A stretch of 10,839 nt of DNA from Actinomycetota bacterium (GCA_013698195.1 JACCVK010000072.1:1-10839), one strand, 5' to 3'. Shown: positions 1 through 5,773, numbered from the stretch's first letter. Program-made: numbers and translations. Notes: generated by a model not told the origin, from the sequence alone.

Positions 1-1
1 C

Positions 2-724
2 GTGGACGCGGCGCTCGCAGGGCTTCCGAACGCGGGCAAGTCGTCGCTTCTCCGGCGCATCTCGAACGCGAAGCCGAAGGTCGCCGACTACCCGTTCACG
101 ACGCTCGAGCCCGTGCTCGGCACGGTCGAAGGACCCGAGGAGCGCCAGCTCACCGTGGCCGACATTCCCGGGCTCATCGAAGGTGCAGCAGACGGTGCGG
201 GCCTTGGCCACGAGTTCCTCGCCCACCTCGAACGAGCTCGTCTCCTTCTACATGTCATCGACGCCGCCGACGGCGATCCCGCCGAACGTTTTCACGCGAT
301 CGACCGCGAGCTAGCTGCATACGGGGCAGAGCTCGACGAGCGCTCACAGATCGTCGTCCTCAACAAGATCGACCTCTTAGGCTCTCAACCGCCGTTCAGT
401 GTCGTGGACGGTCGCGTCGTGAGGGTCGTCGCGACGTCGACCGCGACGGGTCAGGGCATCGACGAGCTGAAGAATGCGCTCTTCGAGTTGTGTCCCGTTG
501 CGCCGCCACAGACGGACGACGAGCCCGAGCTTCCGGAGTTCGTCGAGTACCGGCCGAAGCCGAAACGTGGGCCGGCGTTTCGGATTCTGCGCACCGATCG
601 CGGCTATCGGATCGCGGGCAAGACGCCGCCACCGAACGAGCTGGAGGACGCGCTCCGCCGCGCCGGAATCCGGCGTGGGGCGAAGGTGGACGTGGACGGC
701 GAGACGCTGGAGTGGCAGGAGTGA
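2..724 (+). CDS. obg: Obg-family GTPase, 3' portion (5' end outside window)
   Basis: This is the GTPase and C-terminal part of Obg/CgtA, an essential GTPase in large ribosomal subunit assembly and stress signalling. Numbering from the GTG at base 2, G1 is GLPNAGKSS (7-15), switch I holds YPFTTLEP (30-37), G3 is DIPG (54-57) followed by LIEGA, G4 is NKID (121-124) and the G5 region is around TSTATG (145-150). A short OCT-like domain follows (about 191-240, FRILRTDRGYRIAGK to the end). The N-terminal glycine-rich Obg fold, about 155 residues in the family, must lie upstream, so the GTG at base 2 is probably an internal valine codon and not the start. The stop overlaps the nadD start (GTGA), implying translational coupling. 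The OCT-like domain is about 20 residues shorter than usual. Family assignment is secure. Confidence 0.96.
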   Translation: MDAALAGLPNAGKSSLLRRISNAKPKVADYPFTTLEPVLGTVEGPEERQLTVADIPGLIEGAADGAGLGHEFLAHLERARLLLHVIDAADGDPAERFHAIDRELAAYGAELDERSQIVVLNKIDLLGSQPPFSVVDGRVVRVVATSTATGQGIDELKNALFELCPVAPPQTDDEPELPEFVEYRPKPKRGPAFRILRTDRGYRIAGKTPPPNELEDALRRAGIRRGAKVDVDGETLEWQE

Positions 725-1296
725 GCAAGTCTCGGCTCGGCATTCTCGGCGGCGCCTTCGATCCTCCGCACGTCGGGCATGTCGAGCTTGCGCGAGCCGC
801 GTGCGCCCACTTCAGCCTCCAGTCGCTCCTCGTTCTCGTCGTTGCCGATCCCGGGCACAAGGCGACGATCGCGCCGGCGGCCGCGCGACTCGAGCTCGCC
901 CGTCTTGCGTTTTCGGATCTGCCAAATGCTCAGATCGAGCTCGACCAGCACGCACGCACGGTCGACTGGCTCGAGGAGCATCGTCCTCGAGATGCGGTGT
1001 TCATCCTCGGTGGCGACGAGCTCGCCGCCTTTGCCGGGTGGAAGGACCCCGAGCGTGTTCTCGAGCTCGTGACGTTGGGAGTCGCGATGCGGCCGGGCGT
1101 CTCCGAAGCCGCGCTGCGCGAAGCCCGCGCTCGACTCTCCGCACCCGAACGCGTTTCGTTGTTCCCGATGACGCTGCAGCCGGTTTCCTCGAGTGACGTT
1201 CGGGCAAGCATTGCGCGGGCCGAGTCCGTGGACGGCCTCGTGCCGCCGGAGGTCGAGGACGCGATCGAGCGCCTCGGCCTGTACCGGGCGCAGTGA
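721..1296 (+). CDS. nadD: Nicotinate-nucleotide adenylyltransferase
   Basis: NadD transfers the adenylyl group of ATP to nicotinate mononucleotide, making deamido-NAD in the cytosolic NAD pathway. The 191-residue product has the nucleotidyltransferase signature GGAFDPPHVGH at 10-20 with the HxGH motif (H17, H20), a PGHK segment at 44-47, FILGGDELAAFAGW at 94-107 and the C-terminal ATP-binding motif VSSSDVR at 155-161 (usual form ISSTxIR). It ends with LVPPEVEDAIERLGLY, matching the family's VPxxVxxYIxxxxLY ending. The GTG at 721 is chosen because the signature then begins about ten residues in, and because GTGA overlaps the obg stop. The reading frame stays open upstream into obg, but those codons do not belong to NadD. 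Length is normal for the family. Confidence 0.96.
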   Translation: MSKSRLGILGGAFDPPHVGHVELARAACAHFSLQSLLVLVVADPGHKATIAPAAARLELARLAFSDLPNAQIELDQHARTVDWLEEHRPRDAVFILGGDELAAFAGWKDPERVLELVTLGVAMRPGVSEAALREARARLSAPERVSLFPMTLQPVSSSDVRASIARAESVDGLVPPEVEDAIERLGLYRAQ

Positions 1297-1703
1297 GTGC
1301 CCGCCTACCGGGCTACACTCCGGAAGCCCGTGACGAGAGGACGCGCAGAGAACTGAACCCGCTCGAGCAAGCCCGTGAGACTGCCGCCCTCTGCCAGGAG
1401 AAGCTGGCGACCGACGTCACGATCCTCGACATGCAAGGGGTCTGTGACTTCACCGACTACTTCGTCATTGCCAGCGGGCGGAACACGAGGCAGACGAAGG
1501 CCGTGTACGACGAGGTTGCGCAGGTCCTGAAGAAAGACCACGCGTTGCTGCCGCGCTCGACAGCGGGCGTGCGCGAAGGCGACTGGATCGTCGCGGACTT
1601 CCTCGACGTGGTCCTTCATCTCTTCACGCCCGAGACGCGGTCGTTCTATCGTCTCGAGGAGCTCTGGGACGACGTGCCGTCCGTCGAGGTGGCAGCCGTT
1701 TAG
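1293..1703 (+). CDS. rsfS: Ribosomal silencing factor RsfS
   Basis: RsfS (Iojap/DUF143) binds ribosomal protein uL14 and blocks joining of the 30S and 50S subunits when nutrients are scarce. The protein shows the family core: KLATDVTILDM, CDFTDYFVIASGRNTRQTKA, GDWIVADFLDVVLHLFTPETR and FYRLEELW. Neighbourhood with nadD is the usual one. The listed start is the GTG at 1293, which overlaps the nadD stop as GTGA. That start adds about 20 unconserved residues. The conserved part begins at LNPLEQAR, coded from a CTG at 1353. A TACACT box at 1314-1319 and a GAGAGG at 1335-1340 fit transcription and translation starting inside the listed 5' end, so the true start may be the CTG at 1353 (116 aa). Function is sure; the start is not. 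Confidence 0.93.
   Translation: MSARLPGYTPEARDERTRRELNPLEQARETAALCQEKLATDVTILDMQGVCDFTDYFVIASGRNTRQTKAVYDEVAQVLKKDHALLPRSTAGVREGDWIVADFLDVVLHLFTPETRSFYRLEELWDDVPSVEVAAV
1314..1319 (+). promoter_or_regulatory. Candidate -10 box (TACACT) ahead of rsfS
   Basis: TACACT matches the sigma70-type -10 consensus TAnnnT and is the same hexamer found before the 88-aa gene at 7974. A start of transcription near 1324-1326 would give a 27-29 base leader to the CTG at 1353. No convincing -35 box is seen. It would let rsfS be expressed independently of obg-nadD. Based on sequence only. Confidence 0.4.
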
Positions 1704-1951
1704 CGGCTGTCGGCCTCGCCGACTGCCCACACGTCGCGCAGCTCGTCGGGCGGCGCCTCGAGGGCGACCGCTCCGCTCCGCGTGGGCTGCAGCGGTCGGC
1801 GCGGCTCGCGCACGCCCAGCCCGCCTTCTGTGTCGTTCCAGAGTTCTTCCTCAGGAGGCGTGCTCGAGAACAGCTCGCGTACGAAGCGGGCGAAGCGCGT
1901 GACGATTCTGGGCTTTCGCTCGCGGATGCGTCGGGACTTGCGCCTGCGCAT
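1700..1951 (-). CDS. Conserved-type small hypothetical protein, Arg-rich N terminus
   Basis: This 83-codon gene on the minus strand has no function I can recognise. The first 20 residues are very basic (many Arg and Lys), then comes an acidic stretch (TPPEEELWNDTEGG) and a Pro/Arg segment ending DVWAVGEADSR. There is no signal peptide, membrane helix or catalytic motif. It recalls small proteins encoded beside rsfS in related actinobacteria, but this is memory and not a search. Support for a real gene comes from its position: its TAA stop interleaves with the rsfS TAG (TTAG at 1700-1703), and the ATG lies exactly six bases after a TAATCT box, as expected for a leaderless transcript. It is divergent from tRNA-Ala. 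Confidence 0.62.
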   Translation of the reverse strand: MRRRKSRRIRERKPRIVTRFARFVRELFSSTPPEEELWNDTEGGLGVREPRRPLQPTRSGAVALEAPPDELRDVWAVGEADSR

Positions 1952-1957
1952 GGGGCC

Positions 1958-1963
1958 AGATTA
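1958..1963 (-). promoter_or_regulatory. Candidate -10 box (TAATCT) for a leaderless transcript
   Basis: On the minus strand TAATCT is followed by six bases and then the ATG at 1951, so the predicted transcript would begin at or next to the start codon. No Shine-Dalgarno sequence is present, which fits a leaderless mRNA. The -35 side would fall on the tRNA -10 box at 1981-1986, making this a compact divergent promoter. Confidence 0.5.
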
Positions 1964-1980
1964 GCGTGCCGGGCGCTCGA

Positions 1981-1986
1981 TAGACT
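1981..1986 (+). promoter_or_regulatory. Candidate -10 box (TAGACT) for tRNA-Ala
   Basis: TAGACT fits TAnnnT and would start transcription near 1993, a few bases before the mature tRNA 5' end at 1999. No clear -35 element is seen at the usual spacing. Confidence 0.45.
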
Positions 1987-1998
1987 GAGCGCTCCCGT

Positions 1999-2074
1999 GG
2001 GGCCATAGCTCAGTTGGGAGAGCGTCTGGCTGGCAGCCAGAAGGTCGCCGGTTCGAGCCCGGCTGGCTCCACCA
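1999..2074 (+). tRNA. tRNA-Ala, anticodon GGC
   Basis: The 76-base cloverleaf is complete and includes an encoded CCA end. The acceptor stem pairs GGGGCCA with TGGCTCC and contains the G3-U70 wobble pair, the main alanine identity element. The anticodon stem TCTGG/CCAGA closes the loop CTGGCAG, giving anticodon GGC (reads GCC). The D arm has GCTC/GAGC and the T arm has GCCGG-TTCGAGC-CCGGC. The discriminator base is A. The gene lies alone between divergent and accessory genes, and the DNA just downstream holds a possible integrated remnant. I found no second copy of its 3' end in the window. Confidence 0.98.
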
Positions 2075-2109
2075 AAGACTCAATACTCAAGCCACGAGGT
2101 CCGCGGGCC

Positions 2110-2123
2110 AGGCCACGTGGCCT
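2110..2123 (+). repeat. Perfect 14-bp palindrome downstream of tRNA-Ala
   Basis: AGGCCACGTGGCCT is a perfect palindrome 35 bases after the tRNA and is followed by TTCC. It could be a weak terminator stem for the tRNA transcript or a protein-binding site. With no spacer between its arms it would need to open some central pairs to fold as RNA. Nothing further in 2075-2258 could be assigned. Confidence 0.5.
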
Positions 2124-2258
2124 TTCCATCTTGCGCTCCCGGTTTTTGGCCAAGCTCGCCCGGATTGAGAGCCAGACAGGTCATGTCACCGACCGACGAG
2201 ATCTGGATCGCAGGATTCAGGCAGCCCGATGTCTTCCGGCATTCGCACCGACGCCGAT

Positions 2259-2284
2259 CCACTGGCTCGTCCAGGGGCCAGTGG
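2259..2284 (+). repeat. Inverted repeat, 8-bp arms, in the tRNA-vsr spacer
   Basis: CCACTGGC (2259-2266) and GCCAGTGG (2277-2284) are perfect inverted copies around a 10-base loop. The site lies 80 bases before the first possible vsr start. It could be a hairpin in the vsr leader, an operator, or a leftover end of a mobile element. The sequence alone does not decide between these. Confidence 0.5.
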
Positions 2285-2363
2285 TTGAACCCAGTTCCTT
2301 CGCGCCTCGCCCTCAGGCTCGTGAGCCCACCCGAGCGGTGGCAGCAACAAAGGGTCCGACCCG

Positions 2364-2906
2364 ATGGATCAGATCGGCGAACTTGCGATGATTCGTCTCC
2401 ACAACCCAGCGGCTTCCGCCGAGCTAGCCTGGATGCGGATGCCAGACTCGCTCTCGCCCGAGCAGCGTAGTCGCCGCATGTCCCTCGTTCGCAGTCGGGA
2501 CACCCAGCTGGAACTCCGGTTTCGGCGTGCTCTCTGGGCTGCAGGGGTCCGCGGTTGGCGCTGCCACGTTCGCAAAGTCTTTGGTGTCCCTGATCTCGCC
2601 TGGCCAGGCCGGAGGATCGCAATCTTTGTCGACTCGGCGTGGTGGCACGGCCATCCGTCGCGATGGCAGCCAGGGCGTCTCCCCAGTGGCTGGGACGAGA
2701 AGATAGCCCGCAACAAGGAGCGCGATGAGGTGGTCAATGCTCGTCTCCGCGAAGAGGGCTGGAGAGTGTTGCGCTTCTGGGATTTTGAGGTCGAGCGTGA
2801 CCTCAATTGCTGCGTAGCGGAGGTCAGCCGATCGGTCGCCGCAAGATCGGCGGGTCGAGCAGTCCGCGTCGCCCGGACGGGCACACAGCCCGTGAAGGAG
2901 ACCTAG
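2364..2906 (+). CDS. vsr: Very-short-patch-repair (Vsr)-like DNA mismatch endonuclease
   Basis: Vsr enzymes nick beside T:G mismatches arising from deamination of 5-methylcytosine, and usually accompany a cytosine methyltransferase. The core is clear: RSRRMSLVRSRDTQLELRFR (36-55), GVPDLAWPGRRIAIFVDSAW (74-93), WWHGHP (93-98), KIARNKERDEVVNARL (113-128) and GWRVLRFWDFEVE (132-144). D77 of the PD pair and H95 align with the catalytic Asp and a conserved His of the E. coli enzyme. The usual zinc cysteines are absent: the CFWH position reads AWWH, and the following Cys is replaced. Starts: the ATG at 2364 gives 180 aa, but the ATG at 2439 (MPDSLSPEQR) gives 155 aa, close to E. coli Vsr (156), and is more likely the protein's true beginning. 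No methyltransferase lies nearby. It could act as a general restriction-associated nickase. Confidence 0.85.
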   Translation: MDQIGELAMIRLHNPAASAELAWMRMPDSLSPEQRSRRMSLVRSRDTQLELRFRRALWAAGVRGWRCHVRKVFGVPDLAWPGRRIAIFVDSAWWHGHPSRWQPGRLPSGWDEKIARNKERDEVVNARLREEGWRVLRFWDFEVERDLNCCVAEVSRSVAARSAGRAVRVARTGTQPVKET

Positions 2907-3670
2907 TCCCAGCCAGGAATTGCCGGAAACTCAAGTCTCACTTCCTCGTCTTCGTCCTCGAGCGAAGCTGCGTCTTTGAGCCACTCCTCGAGGAACGAGC
3001 CGATCTGTGGGTTCGAAAAGGTGATCTCACTGCCGTGCAGAAGCACTCGTTCGATCTCGTCATCCGGGAGCTGCTCGAGAGCCCGCTTTAGGTCGAGGGT
3101 TGCTTTGATCCGTCGGATGTCGGAGACGTAGTCGAGGACCGTGACGCGTTCCTTGCCGTCCCTGAGACGAAGGCCGCGGCCGAGCTGCTGAACGAAGATG
3201 CGGCGGCTGTGCGTGACGCGGAGGAAGCCGATGATGTTGACGTCGGGGACGTCGACGCCTTCGTTCAACAGATCAACGGTTGTTACGATCGGCACGCGAC
3301 CATCGCGAAACTCGCTCATCAGGATGTTCCGCTCACGGCGCGATTGACGCGAGTTCACGCATTCCGCGCGACGCCAGCCTGACTCACGGAGGAGCTGAGC
3401 GAACTCTTCGGCGTGGTTGATGCTGCGACAAAACACCACCGCTCGCGGTGACCGCGTGCATCCCCAGGCTTCGTGGAGGCCGTCGATTACCGCCTGATCC
3501 CGTTGTGGCAAGAACAAACGATGATTGAGGTCGCTAAGCGTTAGGCCGTATTCGCTCGTCTCGCGCACGACGTCCCAGTCGATCTTGTCGATGAACAGTC
3601 GGTAGTCGACTTGCGAAAGGAAACCCTCGGCCATCCCCTCGGCGATCCCCATTTTGAACACTGGCGGCAT
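2903..3670 (-). pseudogene. 5'-truncated superfamily 2 helicase (C-terminal lobe only)
   Basis: The 255-codon frame encodes only the second RecA lobe and tail of a COG1061-type DNA/RNA helicase, a group often found with restriction and defence genes. Motif IV is AVVFCRS (77-83), motif V is VTTVDLLNEGVDVPDV (129-144), and motif VI is QQLGRGLR (161-168) with its arginine fingers. An acidic C-terminal tail follows. The N-terminal lobe with Walker A, the DEAD/DEAH box and the usual TATP motif is missing. The minus-strand frame reaches a TAG at 3707-3709 only 12 codons upstream of the ATG, and no other minus frame between 3671 and 3790 restores these motifs. It therefore cannot hydrolyse ATP by itself and is probably a deletion remnant. 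Its stop shares the palindrome CTAG with vsr. Confidence 0.83.
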
Positions 3671-4061
3671 CGAACATGAGTTACAAGTGAGGCGATTGCG
3701 AGGGTTCTACCCTAGGGTCGTGAGCATCCGTCAACGACTGCGTGGTGACGCAGCAGCGAGCAACTCAGGCAAACCTGCCGGAGGGGTTTGAGACCTGCCC
3801 GGTTAGGTCCATTAGCCGTACGTTGCACCGCCCCAACGTCTCGTGCGGCCCGTGCGGGGCTTCGTCATGCCTGGTGTCGACCACACCGCTCGAACCCGTC
3901 GATCGTTCTGCCCAAAAAGGTCGTTGAACCTCCAGGAGGTGGGCAACCAACCGTTCACGGCGTCGATGCGATGTCGAGAACTTTCTCGTCGGTTCGTCGT
4001 ATTGAATGACGAGGCGCAGCGACCGTCGCTGCGCGCGAACGCCGCAAACGAGGAGGATTTG
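3671..4061. other. Spacer without a supportable gene
   Basis: About 390 bases between the broken helicase and the VOC gene show no reading frame with recognisable protein features; short frames on both strands look random. Two small inverted repeats sit at the helicase side: AGGGT-TCT-ACCCT at 3701-3713, followed at once by another AGGGT, and CTGCGT-GGTG-ACGCAG at 3738-3753. Neither has a T-run. This may be scar DNA left by loss of the helicase N-terminal half and neighbouring genes. A TATTGA at 4000-4005 could serve as a -10 for the VOC gene, but without a -35 this is weak. Confidence 0.5.
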
Positions 4062-4430
4062 ATGGCAGGCAAGCCAGTGCACGTGGAGATTCCGGCTCAG
4101 GACACCGCGCAGTCCCGCGACTTCTGGGGGTCGCTGTTCGGCTGGAAGTTTGAGGCGTACGAAGGCAGCCCGAGCGAATACCACATGACCCGGTTCGACG
4201 AGCAGACCCGCGGTGCGATCTACGTGCCGGACGGAGCGTCGCAGGGGATGCGCGTCTACTTCGACGTCGACGACGTCAATGCGGCGTCCGCGCGTGTGCG
4301 CGAGCTCGGCGGCGAGATGGGCGATGTGATGCCTGTGCCGAGCATGGGCTGGTTTTCCATCGGCAAGGATCCCGCCGGAAACGACTTTGGCCTCTGGCAG
4401 AACGATCCGTCGGCATCGATGCCCGAATAG
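4062..4430 (+). CDS. VOC (glyoxalase/bleomycin-resistance fold) family protein
   Basis: The 122-residue cytosolic protein is a single vicinal-oxygen-chelate unit made of two beta-alpha-beta-beta-beta modules. The first has VHVEIPAQDTAQSRDFWGS (6-24) and LFGWKFE (25-31). The second has RVYFDVDDVNAASARVRELG (64-83), then MGWFSIGKDPAGNDFGLWQ (95-113). H7 (or nearby) could be a metal ligand, but the glutamate common near the C-terminus of true glyoxalases is Gln here (LWQ), so glyoxalase I activity is doubtful. The substrate is unknown. The ATG at 4062 has a strong Shine-Dalgarno sequence (AGGAGG, 4051-4056, five bases away). The gene is followed by a strong hairpin, so it is probably a single-gene unit separate from hmgA. 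It is not 4-hydroxyphenylpyruvate dioxygenase, which is about three times longer. Confidence 0.9.
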   Translation: MAGKPVHVEIPAQDTAQSRDFWGSLFGWKFEAYEGSPSEYHMTRFDEQTRGAIYVPDGASQGMRVYFDVDDVNAASARVRELGGEMGDVMPVPSMGWFSIGKDPAGNDFGLWQNDPSASMPE

Positions 4431-4441
4431 GACGCGGCGAG

Positions 4442-4466
4442 CAGGCGGCGGTTTCGCCGCCGCCTG
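4442..4466 (+). terminator. GC-rich hairpin terminator after the VOC gene
   Basis: CAGGCGGCGG (4442-4451) and CCGCCGCCTG (4457-4466) form a perfect 10-bp stem around the loop TTTCG, eleven bases after the VOC stop. There is no U-tract, which is common for terminators in high-GC actinobacteria. Confidence 0.75.
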
Positions 4467-4490
4467 TCCACCGCGCATCTTCCGCGACGC

Positions 4491-4516
4491 AGGCCCGGTG
4501 CTGTAGAACTGGGCCT
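4491..4516 (+). promoter_or_regulatory. Hairpin and direct repeat in the hmgA upstream region
   Basis: AGGCCCGGT (4491-4499) can pair with ACTGGGCCT (4508-4516; one G-U pair) around an 8-base loop. The loop side contains TGTAGAACT, a weak -10-like sequence. AACTGGG at 4508-4514 recurs as AACTGGG in the following 15 bases, so a dimeric regulator site is also possible. hmg genes are commonly under repressor control. Which role applies cannot be told from sequence. Confidence 0.35.
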
Positions 4517-4551
4517 TAGAAACTGGGTGAACCGAAGCGAAAGGGAAGCTC

Positions 4552-5745
4552 ATGCCCTTCTACCAGCGTCGCGGCGACGTGCCGCGCAAGCGCCACATCG
4601 TCTTCCGCGAGAACGGACGGCTCCTCACCGAAGAGGTGATGGGCCTCGAGGGTTTCACCGGAAACGAATCGATCCTGTACCACCTCGAGTCTCCGTGCCG
4701 GGTGAAGGAGCTCGGCGAGTTCAGGCCGATTGAGCGCGAGGAATGGGTGCCGGAAGCGCATGCGCATCGGCGCATGGACACGTACGACATCTCACCCGGG
4801 GGCGACGAGATCTCCGGCCGCCGCACACTCATGTGGAACTCCGATGTCGAGATCTCGCTTTGTCGCCCGGACTCGACCATGGACTACTTCTTCCGGAACG
4901 GCGAAGGCGACGAGGTGATCTTCGTCCACGAAGGGACCGGAACGCTCGAGACCACGTTCGGCGACGTCCCCTACAAGGACGGGGACTACGTGGTGGTTCC
5001 GCGTGGCACGACCTACCGCTTCGTGCCAGAAGGGCCACAGCGCTACCTCATCTTCGAAACGCCGGGTCTCATCGAGATCCCGAAGCGCTACCGAAACCAA
5101 TATGGGCAGATCCTCGAGGGTGCGCCGTACTACCACCGCGATCTCCATCCGCCCACAGAGCTCAACACGCAGCGCGACAAGGGCGACTTCCTCGTGAAGG
5201 TACGGGTGCGCGGCGGAATCCAGGACTACGTCCTCGACTACCACCCGTTCGACGTCGTCGGCTGGGACGGCTACCTGTATCCGTGGACGTTCTCCATCCA
5301 CGACTTCGAGCCGATCACGGGCCGGATCCATCAGCCGCCGCCCTCGCACCAGACGTTTCAGGGGCCGAACTTCGTCATCTGCTCCTTCTGTCCGCGGAAG
5401 CTCGACTTCGATCCCGAGTCGGTGCCGATCCCGTACCACCACTCCAATCTGCAATCCGAGGAGATGATCTACTACGTCTCCGGCAACTTCGGGTCGCGCA
5501 AGGGAATCTCGGTCGGGTCGATCACGCTGCATCCGTCCGGTCTCCCGCACGGGCCGCAGCCCGGCCTCGCTGAGAAGTCACTCGGGGTGACGGAGACGAC
5601 GGAGCTCGCGGTCATGTGCGACACGTTCCGGCCGCTGAGGCTCTCGACCCTCGCCCGCGATCTCGACGACGGGGTGTACGCCTACTCGTGGCACGAGCCG
5701 CCTGCAGACGATCCTAGCCTCGCGGGCGTAACGAGTCACCTGTGA
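4552..5745 (+). CDS. hmgA: Homogentisate 1,2-dioxygenase
   Basis: This iron(II) cupin enzyme opens the ring of homogentisate to maleylacetoacetate in tyrosine and phenylalanine breakdown. The 397-residue product matches the family throughout. The C-terminal cupin has the metal ligands H297 (YHHSN), E303 (SEEM) and H333 (LPHGP). Their spacing of 6 and 30 residues equals that of H335, E341 and H371 in the human enzyme. H260 (RIHQPPPS) aligns with the catalytic base His292. An earlier cupin-like segment holds FVHEGTGTLETTFGDVPYKD (about 124-143). It is shorter than the human protein (445), as in other actinobacterial and archaeal forms. The ATG at 4552 follows AAGGGAAG. Fumarylacetoacetase, the isomerase and hydroxyphenylpyruvate dioxygenase are not in the window, so the rest of the pathway must lie elsewhere. 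Confidence 0.94.
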   Translation: MPFYQRRGDVPRKRHIVFRENGRLLTEEVMGLEGFTGNESILYHLESPCRVKELGEFRPIEREEWVPEAHAHRRMDTYDISPGGDEISGRRTLMWNSDVEISLCRPDSTMDYFFRNGEGDEVIFVHEGTGTLETTFGDVPYKDGDYVVVPRGTTYRFVPEGPQRYLIFETPGLIEIPKRYRNQYGQILEGAPYYHRDLHPPTELNTQRDKGDFLVKVRVRGGIQDYVLDYHPFDVVGWDGYLYPWTFSIHDFEPITGRIHQPPPSHQTFQGPNFVICSFCPRKLDFDPESVPIPYHHSNLQSEEMIYYVSGNFGSRKGISVGSITLHPSGLPHGPQPGLAEKSLGVTETTELAVMCDTFRPLRLSTLARDLDDGVYAYSWHEPPADDPSLAGVTSHL

Positions 5746-5747
5746 CG

Positions 5748-5772
5748 GGGTCGGACCTCACCGGTCTGACCC
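5748..5772 (+). promoter_or_regulatory. Hairpin between hmgA stop and methyltransferase start
   Basis: GGGTCGGACC (5748-5757) pairs with GGTCTGACCC (5763-5772) along 10 bp with one G-U pair, around the loop TCACC. It starts three bases after the hmgA stop and ends one base before the GTG at 5774. An alternative stem, CACCGG (5759-5764) with CCGGTG (5771-5776), would hide the start codon itself. It may be an attenuating or translation-controlling structure, or a terminator of hmgA without a U-run. Confidence 0.5.
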
Positions 5773-5773
5773 G

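Noticed and set aside
396..860. Minus-strand frame across obg and nadD
   Set aside because: It is antisense to two well-identified genes, and the composition is Arg/Ser-rich shadow sequence.
3783..3810. Stretch resembling the 3' end of tRNA-Ala, considered as an attachment-site duplicate
   Set aside because: It matches TTCGAGCCCGGCTGGCTCC only with several mismatches and a five-base insertion, too weak for an att site.
3765..4553. Minus-strand open frame (262 codons) spanning the VOC gene and the spacer
   Set aside because: Most of it is antisense to the VOC gene and its terminator. The segment in the spacer (ending LTGQVSNPSGRFA) vaguely recalls a recombinase or transposase tail, but I could not support that from the sequence.
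4792..5550. Minus-strand open frame (252 codons) opposite hmgA
   Set aside because: It is antisense to a confirmed gene, is rich in Arg/Val/Asp without a domain, and has no promoter or ribosome site.
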